Of a DNA stretch of 64,000 bases, positions 47,660-60,059 are shown piece after piece; position 1 is the first letter of the stretch, and every line of letters starts with the position of its first letter. Under the pieces are notes generated by a model. It was not told the origin of the DNA and ran no database searches. It was given only the letters and a program-made list of their open reading frames with translations. Origin of the DNA: Bactrocera neohumeralis (lineage: Eukaryota > Arthropoda > Insecta > Diptera > Tephritidae); the NCBI RefSeq assembly GCF_024586455.1, contig NC_065919.1, positions 23,164,839-23,228,838 of the forward strand, read 5' to 3'. The position numbers and the translations under genes were made by a program.

Positions 47660-47960
47660 CATCCCAAAAGACTGCTCTCATAACCTCTCCAGACGACTTT
47701 TTCGTCTTTCCACGCCTTAAAACCGGTTCATCATGTGCAGTTCACTAGAATTGCAGTCGATTGGATTCAAGTGGGAAATGATGGAGATATGTTTCTATTG
47801 TCACACACCGATGCAAAAATTCGGTTTTATTTTTTCGTTAGTTTTTGTTATTCGTTATTTTTATTGGATTATGAGATTGCGAGACACCCACTTTTCACAG
47901 AGCTTTCGCCTCTTTAGAGCATCATTCTCCTTGGTGCTCATTCCGTGTGTTTCCAGCTTA
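47660..47960 (-). pseudogene. Mos1-like mariner fragment (weak)
   Basis: Nucleotide similarity to the 32.8-kb and 17.9-kb copies is seen in 'aagtgggaaatgatggaga' and 'cgatgcaaaaattcgg'. This is the DETWxHHxTPES region. The protein is unreadable without frameshifts. The overlapping + open frame at 47733-48056 is a shadow. Confidence 0.5.
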
Positions 47961-48690
47961 GCAAATATTTTTTCAACGGTGGATATCCCTGACCCCATAT
48001 TCAACAGTATTTTCCCTAGAAAGCAATGCTTTATTAACACACGAAATGCTATATGATCCAGTTTTTTGTAAACTAACTATTTCTTCACTGAACTAGTAGT
48101 TATAATCCAACTAAGAGAAATCATAAAGATGATAGTAGTAGTAGTATCTATGTATCAAGCATGTCCTCTAGTAGAATATAAATGTTTCTGAAAAGCGAAA
48201 GAAGTGAACGAAGTTGAAGCATGTCTCCGCGAAAGAAAGATTTCGCATGCCAACCTTTTTGGTGCACTGGTTAAGTTTGCTCGATTTGATGCTCTCCAAG
48301 TCTTGACAGCTTATATTTGAGACTGTCACTTTATTGCATTTATACCAATTGTTTGTTTGATTCACTCTCCCTACAAAATTTTGGTATAAAGTTGACTACT
48401 GCTAAAAATTATATGAGTGATAAGAAAGTCCCGGAATCTACTGCTAGCACTTACAAATGCTAACATGATCTTGCAAATCTGAACATAAATCCTGCAGTAC
48501 ATAAATACACTTCGTTTTTGCTTCATAAATACTAAGAGCAATCGACTCGTTCGCCACTTCATTTTCTTTTAAAACATTTAATGTTTCGATGTACATAATT
48601 GAAACTTCTTGTTGCTAGTATGTCCAACACTTTTTCGACTTCACTGGTCAATGCCTTCATTCATACGCACATATGTACATACATATTGTA
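47961..48690 (+). other. Intron, nothing recognised
   Basis: AT-rich, with short frames lacking any motif. Confidence 0.5.
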
Positions 48691-48692
48691 TA

Positions 48693-51159
48693 TTAGGGTG
48701 ACTCAAAAAAGACGGATGTTTTATTTTTCGTTTGATACTATGGAAAATTGGTTGATAGACACCTTTTAGAAAGGCTCTGCAGGTATGAGCAAAGGGTTTT
48801 TCATGAACCTAACCTTCTAAAAGGTTTTAATAGTTAAAATTTTATTATTTTGATGACATTGATGTTAGATAATAAACATCTCGTAAGCGCTTAATTTAAA
48901 GACAAATTATTCAAACCACTTTCGCAGAGCAGAAAATTTCCTACAAGACTATGAACTTTACAATACAAAATGAATTTTTTTCATTAAGTTATAAAATTCT
49001 TAAGAAAAAATCTTAAAATAGTCGAACTTCAACCGATAATAAAAAGTGATCCATTTCGAGGATAAATTTTTTTAAAGAAACATACAGAGATTTCATTATC
49101 CGTCATTTACATATTTTTCACATACCGTATTTGTGTAAAGTTTTATTCCGCTATCATCATTGGTTCCTAATGTATATACTCGTATTATACAGAGAAAGCA
49201 TCAGATGGAATTCAAAATAGCGTTATATTGGAAGAAGGCGTGGTTGTGAACCGATTTCACCCATATTTCGTAAATGTCATCAGGGTGTCAAGAAAATATT
49301 ATATACCGAATTTCATTAAAATCGGTCAAGTAGTTCCTGAGATATGGTTTTTGGTCCATAAGTGGGCGACGTCACGCCCATTTTCAATTTAAAAAAAAGC
49401 CTGGTTGCAGCTTCCTTCTGCCATTTCTTCCGTAAAATTTAGTTTTAAGTCGGTTAACGCAAAGATTTTCTATAACTTTTGTATGGGAGGTGGGCGTGGT
49501 TATTATCCGATTTCTTCCATTTTTGAACTTTGTCTCAAGGAAACGACTCTATAGAGTTTGGTTGACAAAGCTATAGAAGTTTTCGAGATATGTACAAAAA
49601 ACTTAGTAGGGGCGGGGCCACGCCCACTTTTAAAAAAAAAAAAATGTGCCCTCCCTAATGCGATCCAAATTTCACTTTAATATCTTTATTTATGGCTTAG
49701 TTATGACACTTTATAGGTTTTCGGTTTCCGCCATTTTGTGGGCGTGGCAGTGTGCCGATTTTGCCCATCTTCGAACTTAACCTTCTTATGGAGCCAAGAA
49801 AACGTGTACCAAGTTTCATGATGTTATCTCAATTTTTATAAGTTACAGCTTGCACGGACGGACGGACAGACAGACATCCGGATTTCAAATCTACTCGTCA
49901 CCCTGATCACTTTGGTATATATAACCCTATACCTGACTCTTTTAGTTTTAGGACTTACAAACAACCGTTATGTGAACAAAACTATATAATACTCTCCTTA
50001 GCAACTTTGTTGCGAGAGTGTAAAAACACAGAAATTTCCAACTTAATAAGGAATCTTTATTATTATTCAAACGGCCACTCTTTGGCACTTATTTTTTGAG
50101 GTTTATCTCTTCCAAATGTCGGTCGCGGCTACGGCTCAGATGGTCCATCCGTTAAGTCCAAATTTTGATGACTCGTTCGAGCATTTCGACAGCTAACTGG
50201 CGAATGACACGCGTAATACTTTGCCCCAAGGCCTGAATCGAAACGGGATTCTCCGCATAGACTTTACATTTTACACATCCCCACAGGAAAAAGTCTAACG
50301 GTGTGATATCACACGGTCTTGGTGGGCAATCGACCGGCCCAAAACGTGAAATTATCTGCTCACCGAAGTTTCTCTCAATAAATCCATTGATTGATGCAAT
50401 GTGTGGGAAGTAGCGCCGTCTTGTTGAACCAATTGACGCTGAGAACGCGAGCTTAAATTTCAGGGATCAAACAGTCGGTTATAATGGCGCGATAACGATC
50501 GCCATTGACGGTTACGCTCTCACCGGTATCATTTTTGAAAAAATATGAACTGATGATTCCACCAACTCACAAACCATACCAAACTGTAATTTTTTCTGCA
50601 TAAAATGGCAGCTCTTGAATCTTTTCAGGTAGTTCTTCGTTCCAAATGTGGCAATTTGCTTGTTTACATACTCTTTGAGCCCGAAATGGGCCTCATCGCT
50701 GAACAAAATTTTACTCGAAAACGTTGGATCTTCTAGAAACTTTTCAAAAGCACCTAGAGCGAAACGATGTCGCTTGGAGCAAGTCAGTCTACACGAGATT
50801 CTACGAACGGTCCCTAATCGAATCTTCACGATCTTCACTCTCAGCCACGGCTCCTAATATTTTCTTCACTGCTTGCTGCACGTGGTTTATCAGTGGAATA
50901 TTAATCAATAATGAATGCAGGGTCTCAAGATGGGTGAAGGTGTTGCGAATCGTACGCTCAGTAGGCCGAGCGAAGCGCACGAAACACATTCTTTACAGAA
51001 CGTGAATTTTCGTAATAAAGGTTGAACGATTTGTGGGCGTTGTTCAGGCGTAAGTCTTTCCTTGATGAAATTCCAAACAATACTGAACGAAAATAATGTC
51101 TGTGAAACAATTTTTCAGAATATGAAGCGAAAAAAATCGATTTTTTTAACCCACCCTAA
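48693..51159 (-). mobile_element. Rosa-type (DD41D) mariner with ITRs, carrying a nested repeat
   Basis: The left end is TTAGGGTGACTCAAAAAA and the reverse-complemented right end is TTAGGGTGGGTTAAAAAA, each next to TA. Minus-strand coding pieces run from about 51000 to 50080. They include LEDPTFSSKILFSDEAHFGL KEYVNKQIATFGTKNYLKR (first Asp region), then a region with sequence for KLQFGMVCELVESSVHIFSK, the catalytic middle, and the C-terminal part ending near 50090. Frames shift repeatedly. About 0.85 kb at 49190-50030 is a foreign repeat, which explains the 2.5-kb length compared with about 1.3 kb for an intact relative. Confidence 0.8.
49190..50030 (+). repeat. Dispersed repeat, nested in the rosa-type element
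   Basis: It contains repeated 'gggcgtgg' and 'ccacgccca' blocks and 'aagtttcatgatgttatctc'. The string of gacggacggacagacagaca follows, then 'ctactcgtcaccctgatcac', and the end 'gcaactttgttgcgagagtg taaaa'. This organisation is common for non-coding dipteran repeats whose transcripts look like LTR- or Helitron-related scraps. I cannot name the family. It shares its 3' end with the repeat at 18790-19200. Confidence 0.7.
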
Positions 51160-51164
51160 TTAAT

Positions 51165-53190
51165 GTGCACTTACTCGAATTATCAAGCGAGCGAACATGG
51201 TTCATTGCACTCCAAGTGAAGCCAAACACTTTCCGACAACTTTATGCAACTCCGTCGGCTTCCTTGCTGCACAACTTTAGCCACCGCCTTATACTTAGCC
51301 GCTTGCTGTCTGATGTCTTTGCAAGGCTTTTGTTACTACTCCAATTTTTCACTTATTACGATATACTGCTTCACTTTTAATATCCCCTTTGCTGTAAGTT
51401 TGCTTCATAAATTTGCTCGACAATCATTTTTCATGTTGCAATGCACTTAGGCTACTTCTCTTACGACACGCACGCACGAGAATGCTGTCAAGCAACCGAA
51501 GCTCGCACAACCGCTACTCCACACTTCCTCCTCCAAATCCGTTGTTAAAGACCTTAGACTGCTTTAAATCGTGTATGTCTTGAGGAACTATTTAACAAAC
51601 GGCATTTCTGTGCTGCTGCTCATTCGGCGGTTACTCGGCACTGGGGTGTATCCAGTTATAGAAAAACGTTCTTTGTCATAGTTTCAGTTGCATTTTTCGC
51701 TGCTATTGCTGGCTCGCAAAAAAACTTCAACAACTATTGTCGCTGCCGCCTACATCATCGCCCGCTGCCGCTTTGCCGCCTGCCACCATTGTGGCTGCCA
51801 CAAACTTTTGTCACATTTCATTGCTGACAGCCGCGTGTTGGGCTCAACCTCCTCAGCGCTTGAACAACGGCGCGCATCGGCTGTGTAAGATTTCCAGCCC
51901 TAATTCCACTTTTCACATTTTATTACTTTTCTTCATTTCAACTGTCGCTTTTTCGGTCTCTCTATCTCGCGCTGTGTGTGTCTCCTATTTCAACTCATTT
52001 CATTTGACTTAGTTTTGTTGTCGCATGTTTTATTACTTTATTTCTTTACAGATTTTAATCTGGCGTAAATTTATGAAAGTTTCCCGCGCTCAGCGCCTGC
52101 TCCGCTCATTGCCGTCGAGTTGCCTTCACTGCCTCCGTCGCTCGCTTCACTTTATCAGCTGCGTCGGAATTTAAATTAAGCGCGAGTTTACATGCCGCAT
52201 TCGCTTGGCGCAATCGCTTTGTTGGCTTTGTTGTTATTTTCGTGAAACTATTTAACTTTATATATTTTATTTGCATTTTGTAGCACAAGTTTCAGTTGCC
52301 AAATGTTTTCGGTTACATAGTTTACAGCGATTTTTATCTATTAATGCGCGTTGTCAAATTAATTGTGCGTCATTAAAAGTTTTCCGCTGGCGAAAATATT
52401 CGAGCTTTTTTACCTCGGTAATGCTCACGGAACTATGCGTTATCTTTGTGATTTTCCACTACAGCTGGTATGCAAATTAAGCGAGATTTCTTTGTGGGTA
52501 ATGAATAAAGTTACAGGAGCTCTCATTAATATGATGAATTAGAGTTTGGAGATTAATTCGACTATTCTTCATAACGAAACTGAGTAAACATTTAAGAATA
52601 CATTTTGGAAGCATAAATAACAAAATATTTTTGCAATCAGAAGGACTGTAAAAATCAATTTAATATAGCTAAACTATAGGAACCCCAAAAGAACATATCG
52701 CGACCTAAGATTTTACAAAAAGCGAAAGAAGCCACGGAACCTTCTCTAACTGATTCTTATATAAGAACATCTTTTGGTGCAGCACATATCAACACCGCAG
52801 TGGATTTCATTCGAGCCACACGTAATAATTTAAGCCAGTAGCAATAAAACAGCACAGTATCTCAAAGCGTCGCTAATTAACCCAAGCGAATTTACTTGGG
52901 CTGGAGACCAACGAGGAAGATACATCCAATCAGTGCAAATTGGAATATGAACCAATCTAACATTTCTCGTAGCTTAGGAATAGAGTTATTCTTAAGAGAA
53001 AAGCCACAAAATGGAGTAAGAAAGATGGAGATAGTTATAACAACCTCCTAAGTTCATACAAATAGGAGTTATTTTAGCTATGAAGGCTGATCCAAAGGTA
53101 GCACTTGGACTGCTATAAGTGGTCCTAGTGAAGTCATAATGATAAAATTCTTGTACTTCGAACGGCGGCTTGTGTTCAAGAAAAAAATTT
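51165..53190 (+). other. Intron, nothing recognised
   Basis: More GC-balanced, with short overlapping open frames on both strands (51165-52012, 52106-52480). They lack motifs and show no codon pattern I trust. No repeat boundary was found. Confidence 0.45.
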
Positions 53191-53194
53191 GAAA

Positions 53195-53780
53195 AGGTGT
53201 TTAATTTCTGTTCCCATCAGTTCGGTGGGAAAGTGCGAGTTCCCAATTGTCCTCGATTTGGCAAACGCGGAACAATCACGAATTAAGAGTTGAAATGTTT
53301 CCACCTTGTCTTGTTCCATACAGCTACTGCAGCTGGTATTGGGTAAGATTCTCAACCTAACAGCATGGACGCCGATAGATCACTGGCCTTTTAGAAATTA
53401 CTATAGCCTTACTTAGCGCAAAGAGCTCACTGGATCACTTACGTTCGATCTTGGGCCAAAAAGGAACTTACCAATGCATTTGAACCGATGGTAGCCAAGC
53501 GCTGGCCAAATTCCCGCGCAGCCTAGCTAGTAGTAAAACAGTCGAGGAGAGGAGAGCAGTGACTCGTTTCTATTTTACTGATAGCGGGATATAGGGCACC
53601 CTTCCTTACTTTTTCAGCTCAACAGCTTTACAGTGGCCTGCGGTGCCGCTGCAGCCTAGCACCCATACTAGTCTTATCACAAAGTGGCTCGTTGCCATTG
53701 ATAACGTGCTTCCTTGAAAGTGTGGTCTTTTCTAGGGCCTTCCACCACACAAAGCCATGGAACAAATGGGTTTGATTATG
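53195..53780 (-). pseudogene. I-like LINE, C-terminal fragment
   Basis: The minus-strand translation around 53370-53215 reads IGVHAVRLRILPNTSCSSCM, EQDKVETFQLLIRDCSAFAK and SRTIGNSHFPTELM. It matches the polyprotein end of RNase-H LINEs (TGHxxIGxHAxRLxxxxNxxCRxCxEExEVETxxHFLxxCPAFAxSR). This is the same domain as at 23.5 kb on the other strand, but a different copy. Sequence up to 53780 is probably the RNase H side. Confidence 0.75.
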
Positions 53781-53989
53781 GTGTCAAGAGATTTGTTTCA
53801 GCAGCAGTATAAGGCAATTAACGCCTTCTTTGATATCCCTTCGACATTAGTATTGCATGAAAGCTTTTTATCTAGGACGGGCCTAAATCTTCAATGTAAC
53901 TGCAGACTTCAGCCTGTTGCTTCGCATCTACGTCAAGGGTGCTTTCGGGATATTTCCTGATAAATAAAACAGTCTCAGGGACGCTGAGA

Positions 53990-54745
53990 AAAACATTTTA
54001 GGAAATCTTTTCGTAATGATATCGAGAATAAGCCAGAAGAGTTTTGGCTTGGGAAAAATAATAACACAATCGGTGCCTAACATTGAACATCTTCAGAAAC
54101 AAGATCACAGATGAACGGTACCCAATGAAGGGTCTTTAGGATTATTAATGGATACTCACTTCTCAAGCAGTTCTGAAAACCAAACGGTTGAGTATGCGCA
54201 AGACAGTGAAGTAGAGATAGACACGATTCCTGCAGATATAGTATAAGGAAGTTATATATATTGCCGATAGAAATTTTACGCCCTTCACATTGCCGGACCT
54301 AACGTTTTATTTCCGGCTTACGATATATTCCCTTGTTATGGAGGAAAGTCAAAGTAATATATAAAACAAAGACGGGCGAAAAATCTCACATACAAGTCTA
54401 AAGGATTTTAGACCAACTAGTCTTGCTATAAGGCACAAATCCTATAAGACACAAATTAGTCCCAGAAAAGCTGGTTGTTTCGCAGCAGCGTATGCGTAAT
54501 CCTCATAAAAAAGGCACTAAGTTCAGAGGTAGCAGAGATTGAAAAATGGAAAGAATCCTGCTTATTAACCGCCTATTATAAGGGACATTCTACAAGTATG
54601 ATACTTAGTATGTTCCCGTTTCTACGCATTACCACGAATTTTCGAAAGCCTATAAAATTGAACTTGAATTCTGTACACAACTTATCCTTTCCTTCGAGAG
54701 AAAAGTGGAAAAGGAGCGTTTGAGCAAACTTGAAATAAGCACATA
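53990..54745 (+). pseudogene. I-like LINE, reverse-transcriptase side, left of a mariner insertion
   Basis: The + translation near 54130-54240 reads LMDTHFSSSSENQTVEYAQD, and near 54360-54430 it reads GRKISHTSLKDFRPTSLA. The latter is the canonical LINE RT box (GKxSHTSPKDFRPISL). The frame closest to the mariner target reads SKLEIST, which joins Y at the TA. Several stops and deletions exist. It continues beyond the mariner at 56005. Confidence 0.78.
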
Positions 54746-56004
54746 CAAGGTGTGTTCCAAAGTAAACAGGACTTAAAAAAAACACACACAAATGGTTTTT
54801 TCGACAAAATCAATTTATTTGATTCAAAATAGTTTCCTTCTGCTTCAATACAGCTTTTTGCACGGTCCAAAAGCATGTCGAACGAGTGTTTTAGCTCGTT
54901 GGCCGGTATGGCCGCCAGTATGCCGGTGCAAGCCTTTTGAATGGCCTCTACGTCTGCATAACGCTTTCGTTTCATGGGCAAATGCATTTTTCCGAAAAGG
55001 AAGAAGTCGCACGGTGCCATATCAGGTGAATACGGGGAGTGGTAAATGGTTCAAATGTGATTTTTGGTCAAATATCGATGGGACGGCGCATTATCGTGCA
55101 AGAAACGCCAACTTTCATCTTCGCGATATTCGGACCGAACACGTCGCCAAACGCTTCAAAACTCCAAGGTAGAATATCGCATTAACGTTTTGCCCGGGTG
55201 TGGACAATACATTTGGAATCATAAAAACAAATCAGCATTGTCTTCACTTTTGACTTCTCCATGCGCGATTTTTTGGGTTTCGCCTCGTCCGGTGCCTTCT
55301 ATTCAGCACTCTGGCGTTTCGTTTCGGGATCATATTGGAAACACCACGTTTCGTCACCAGTCACAATGTTGTAAAGGAAGTTTTCGTCCTCTTGACCTCT
55401 TTAATGATGTCCATCGAATGTTGGATTCTGAGCAAGTTTTGTTCGTCACTCAAATTGTGAGGAACAAACCGTGCACACACCTTTCGTAAGCCTAAATGTT
55501 CGGTCAAAATGCGATAAATCGATGTTTTGGAGATGTTCAATTCCATTTCCATGAATTTCAATGATGATTTCTTCGGCGATTTTTGATGCATTCACACACA
55601 GTTTCGATGGAATTTCCGGTGATCGCGGATTTTGATTGGCCCACATGTTGATCGTCATTTATGTCCTCACGACCACTTTGAAAACGTTGAAACCACTCGT
55701 GCACTCTGCTACAGGATAGACAATCATCGCCATAAACTTGTTTCATCAATTGCAACGTTTCGGTAAAAGTTTTAACAATTTCAAAACAAAATTTAATGTT
55801 GGCTCTTTGTTCGAAGCTCATTTTCACACCGACAACACAAACATACATACTGACACTTAAAACGCAATAACTTCACTTCCAATACATTAAATGTCATCAT
55901 ATCTCAATAGACAATGGATAAACATAGCACCAAGTCGACATATAGATGGCGCCACCAGGAGGCGCCAGATTTAAAAAGTCCTGTTTACATTGGAACGCAG
56001 CTTA
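54746..56004 (-). mobile_element. Near full-length mariner, 1,259 bp, ITRs and TA duplication
   Basis: The left end is CAAGGTGTGTTCCAAAGTAA and the reverse-complemented right end is TAAGCTGCGTTCCAATGTAA. TA lies at 54744-54745 and 56005-56006. The minus-strand transposase is spread over three frames. The N-terminus is MSFEQRANIKFCFEIVKTFT and MKQVYGDDCLSCSRVHEWFQ (55848-55558). The HTH linker is PKKSSLKFMEMELNISKTSI and YRILTEHLG (55591-55361). The C-terminus is MAPCDFFLFGKMHLPMKRKR (55020 downward). The length is close to an intact element. Frameshifts and a missing part of the catalytic core make it inactive. Confidence 0.93.
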
Positions 56005-56385
56005 TATATCGAAGGATGCAAACTAGATAATCGAGTGGGAGGTGGAGTCTTTTCAAAAAATTAAATACTAAAAGTGTCTTCCGTCTGCCAGACTACTGCA
56101 GTGTCTTCCAAGCATAGTTCACAGCAATTAAAGAAAGCCTTCTTGTTCTGACAAGAAGTTTGCTCACAACAAAGAATATTATTGTATATGGTATACAGAC
56201 AGCCAAGCGGCTTTGAAATCACTATAGACGCTTAGGGTTTCATCATAATGCCTTTGATGGAAACAAGGTAACCGACGGCATTTGCTTACACTGCACCCAC
56301 ATCCCACACAATGTAGTCGGAGAGGAGGCACCGTTAGCCATACACATTGACGACCATCAGATGACAATAGATTAAATTTTCACTA
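56005..56385 (+). pseudogene. I-like LINE, RNase H domain, right of the mariner insertion
   Basis: The + translation reads YIEGCKLDNRVGGGVFSKKL, then SVFRLPDYCSVFQA, then SLLVLTRSLLTT and IIVYGIQTAKRL. This is LINE RNase H (IYTDGSKxxxxVGxGVxSxxLxxxxSFRLPxxCSVFQAExxAI). The first active-site Asp (TDGS) is Glu here (IEGC). Removing the mariner joins the frame SKLEIST-YIEGCKLD at a single TA. The last part to 56385 is the GNxxADExA end in a shifted frame. Confidence 0.85.
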
Positions 56386-56389
56386 ATCG

Positions 56390-59200
56390 GTGAAAAATAT
56401 AGAATCCTAAAATTCGTTATTATATAGTATTTTCAACATTTAATAAAAATTATTTTAACATACCTGAGGAAATTTCTTTCAAAATTCATATATCCTTTAA
56501 AAAAATGTTACACACATTAAAACAGACAGACATCTGCAATCAAATGTACTCTAGGTACATTAATGAACTGAGATGTTTCAAAAAAGTGTCAAATGTTTGT
56601 ATTATTCACTGTATTCAGGATTGAAATGTTTAGTAAGTATGGTAATTTAACTAACGTTAATATACTAATACTATTAAGATCTTGAAAACAATTAGATTTT
56701 CAGCAAGAGCTTAAAACTACTTTACAAATTATAATTAAAATACCGCCAGAGAAATTATTCTAGAGGCATTGAATCGCATGTTTGGCTTCACAAAGTACTA
56801 CATATAGCAGTCTACGTGCGATCTATCTAGATCAACCATCTAACCTAACCTCAATCGCATTATCTTGGCGACCATTTGACTGGGCTATTTCTCGAAATTA
56901 ACGTTTTCTAAACCATAAAAGCATTTGACTCATCCCAATGGCGGCAATTTTGTCTAATGGACCTCAACTGAGGAGAAAACCGCAACATAATGAAATGGCA
57001 AGCCCAACTGAATACATTGACAAAATTTTATACAAATCCGTAAACAAACATGGCCGCCACGAGCTGTCAAAACTACGTCACTCCTATTTAGTTGTAACTT
57101 ACTCAGTCCTATAGAGAAGACAGCAGCATAATCTTCTTGATTAATCTAAATGAATAGCACTGAAAATCGTTAGTACAGGCAAGCTTAGAGCAATTTTAGT
57201 AACCGTAGTAAATCTCTTCGGTTTGGTTAAAAATTTGGCGTCACAAATTACTATTTTCAAAGAAAAATCAATAGCTAAAACGGTGAAATAATACAACGCA
57301 GCATATTCTTCAGGTTTATTTAATCTCCATATTAACATTTTAAGATCAGATCAGAAATTATTCAAACAACTCTCAGACTAGAGACGTTCTTCCTGTGAAA
57401 ACCGTAGACTTCATAATCATTTCAATAAATAGGTTGTAATCAAACAGAGGCAGCCCAGCAGCAATTCGCTGGGTGATTGGCATTTGATTCTCTATAGATT
57501 TAAAAAAACATTTCAACATTCGAACGAGTTTGTCTTGACGGTAGTGTTCGGCAGATAGGGTGCTTTTAATGTAGGGTAATCAAACAGAGTTACATGCTTC
57601 ATACCTCTGAGAGACATGAATCTACCAAATATAACTAGTATCAAGTGAACCGCGGGACAGCGAACGAATGCATGAAGTCCCTGAAGATTACATGATATGA
57701 TATGATTTTAAAGAGAAAAAATTATTCAACCATAATACACTGGAATGGCTAAGATTTTTTTTTACCTTAGTTGTATTTAAGGAATATCTTTACTCTACCC
57801 TTACGGTTGTCCGTTCTCTAGGGAGGTTTTTTATCACTACTGTATGACATCTATACCACATGAAAAAGTTAGTCGATTACAAATTATTATGTTTGGTTGA
57901 TTTAAGAACCATTTACATAATCAGATTAGAATTGAAACACTGAATCGTACATCGAAGGTTGATGAATCTCAGATACATATACATAGCTATTTTTTTTTTT
58001 ATTTTACAACTAATGCAATTCCAATGCACGCACATTCCTCCAAAGCAAATATGTGCGTAACTTTACATGCAACATTCCAGTGAAATTTCCGTTTTATATT
58101 TGACATGACAGAACATTTCCTACTCTTCGTGCCCACACGCACTTGCACTGCTGCAAACAGCTCGTAAAGCATTCTCACACTTGCAGTGCAAATAAATCAT
58201 AGCAAATCGCACGCAGCGCTAAAGTTTTACATTTCCAGCCACATTGCAAGGCACTGTGAGTATTTTTCCAATTTCAGCTGCTTTATTTCATTCAGCGCAA
58301 TTTTAGTTGCCATTACGCGCTGTGCCTTGTCTTAGCCTTTAATAGCACCTAGATTGCTTTTCTTCTCCACTTTTTGCTGTTGTTGTCTGAAATCACCGTT
58401 TTTTCGTTAGAAAATTGTAAAATTTTCAATTCACTTGGTTTGCACACCAACTCGTGTGCTCAACCGCGCCACGCAGCAGCTCAGCATGCACATCGTGCTT
58501 CCAAGTAATTCGAAGGGCTACTGCAATGCGTTTTCCATTCCGCGTGTTTTTTTTGTTTTTTTATTTTCGAAAGCTCCCACATAACAAACGCGTTTGGCAG
58601 CATTATATTTGCTCCGTCCCATGCTTCTTCGTGCTGCGTGCTCACGTTACTTCGCCTTCGGTGCGCACCAGCATGTTTGCTGGGAAAGTGTTTTGATTCT
58701 ACTTTAATACCTCGACAGCTTCAATTTGACATAGCCGCGGCGCAGTCATGTTGCACAGCAATCTTAATACTGTAATATGCCAGCATCGGAATACTCTTGG
58801 GTCTTTCTAATTGGTTGCGTAGAGCGAAGAATGCGCATTTCGCGAAATGTGGAAGAGGTATGCGCGTTATTTGCTTTAGACTTTGAAAAAATTCTTTAGT
58901 ATGAAGAAATACTGCGTCTTCCACTGAGAAGAGATTTTGGGAAGGGATGTGCTAGGATTTCTAGGATAACATATCTTAGCTGCGTGTATCACGTTTAAAA
59001 TCTCACTTATTGATTCTTTGGTACACAGTATGTTGCAAAAGTTGTGGGTTTCGTAATCAGCGGTTACTAACCAGCTTAGTTCTTGCAATGACGATGACGA
59101 AAGAAAGGCTCCTTTAAATGCTTTTCTTCAATTTTACTATTATTTCCTCATTTTTCAGTATTCTTCAGTATTCTTCACATTCTCGAAGCTATATACCCTT
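56390..59200 (+). other. Intron, nothing recognised
   Basis: AT-rich intron. A 'ctaacctaacctcaat' at about 56831 may be a stray LINE tail. Frames at 57141-57338 and 58454-59088 have no motif. No further element was identified. Confidence 0.5.
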
Positions 59201-59355
59201 CATTTAACAAAAGATTCCATAGAAGCACTTGATTCCGATCGTTGAGTTTGTATGGCAGCTATATGCTATAGTGGTACGTTATCGGAGGTTCTTACAACTA
59301 AACAAAAGAGAAGAACGTTTGTAAAGTTTCAGATCGATATCTCGAAAAATTACTA
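59200..59355 (-). repeat. Dispersed repeat, family D, one unit
   Basis: 'acttgattccgatcgttgag' is followed by 'tttgtatggcagctatatgctatagtgg' and 'atcggaggttcttac'. This is a single clean unit of the family core. It directly precedes the rosa-type element at 59373. Confidence 0.75.
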
Positions 59356-59372
59356 GTTTGTTCACATATATA

Positions 59373-60051
59373 ACGTGTTTTCCAATAAGAGCGCTACAAA
59401 AGCTAAAACAAAAACGGTTGGATATATCAATGAAATTATTTATTCCTGTTAAAATACATTCAATGCTATTGCGTATGGAAGTCTATTTCTTTTGCATGAC
59501 CAATACGGGCACGCTTGCAGAAATCCAGACGCTGAACCCAATTTTTGACCGTTTGCAAGCATAAATCGGCCGATATTGCTGCAATTTCACGTTCCATATT
59601 CGCACGAAGCTCATCAATCGTCGCTGGTTTGTTGGCATAGACCATACCATTGAGATAGCTCCACAGAAAATAGTCTAACGGTGTCAAACCGCTAAACCGG
59701 GGCGGCCAATTGACTGGGCCATTTCGTGAGATAACACGTTCTCCAAACTTGGTTTTCAATAAATCGATTGTGACATTCGCTGTGTTGCTTGTGGCGCGGT
59801 CCTGTTGGAACCATATATTGTGACAGGACGATTAAGACGACCATAAATTGGACGTAACGCTCTTAAAGTTGAGGTCACTGACTCCGAATTTCGGTAAATT
59901 TTAGTAATTCCGACTCGCTGTTGGAGGGTATATCATTCCACGATAAAATGGCAAACCTTACTAAAGAGAAATATCAAAAGATCGGGGAAAATATGACGTC
60001 GTTTGCTGTCTCTATCGATCTACTTTTGTAGCGTCTCAATTGAAAGACCCG
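59373..60051 (-). mobile_element. Rosa-type (DD41D) mariner, 679 bp, deleted, ITRs kept
   Basis: The left end is acgtgttttccaataagagc-gctacaaaa. The right end, reverse-complemented, is cgggtctttcaattgagac-gctacaaaa. They are imperfect inverted repeats beside TA. The minus strand keeps IWFQQDRATSNTANVTIDLL, KTKFGERVISRNGPVNWPPR and FSGLTPLDYFLWSYL without a stop. The second and third Asp residues are both present and 41 residues lie between them, the DD41D spacing. The N-terminal half including the first Asp is deleted. Confidence 0.9.
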
Positions 60052-60059
60052 TAACAAAC

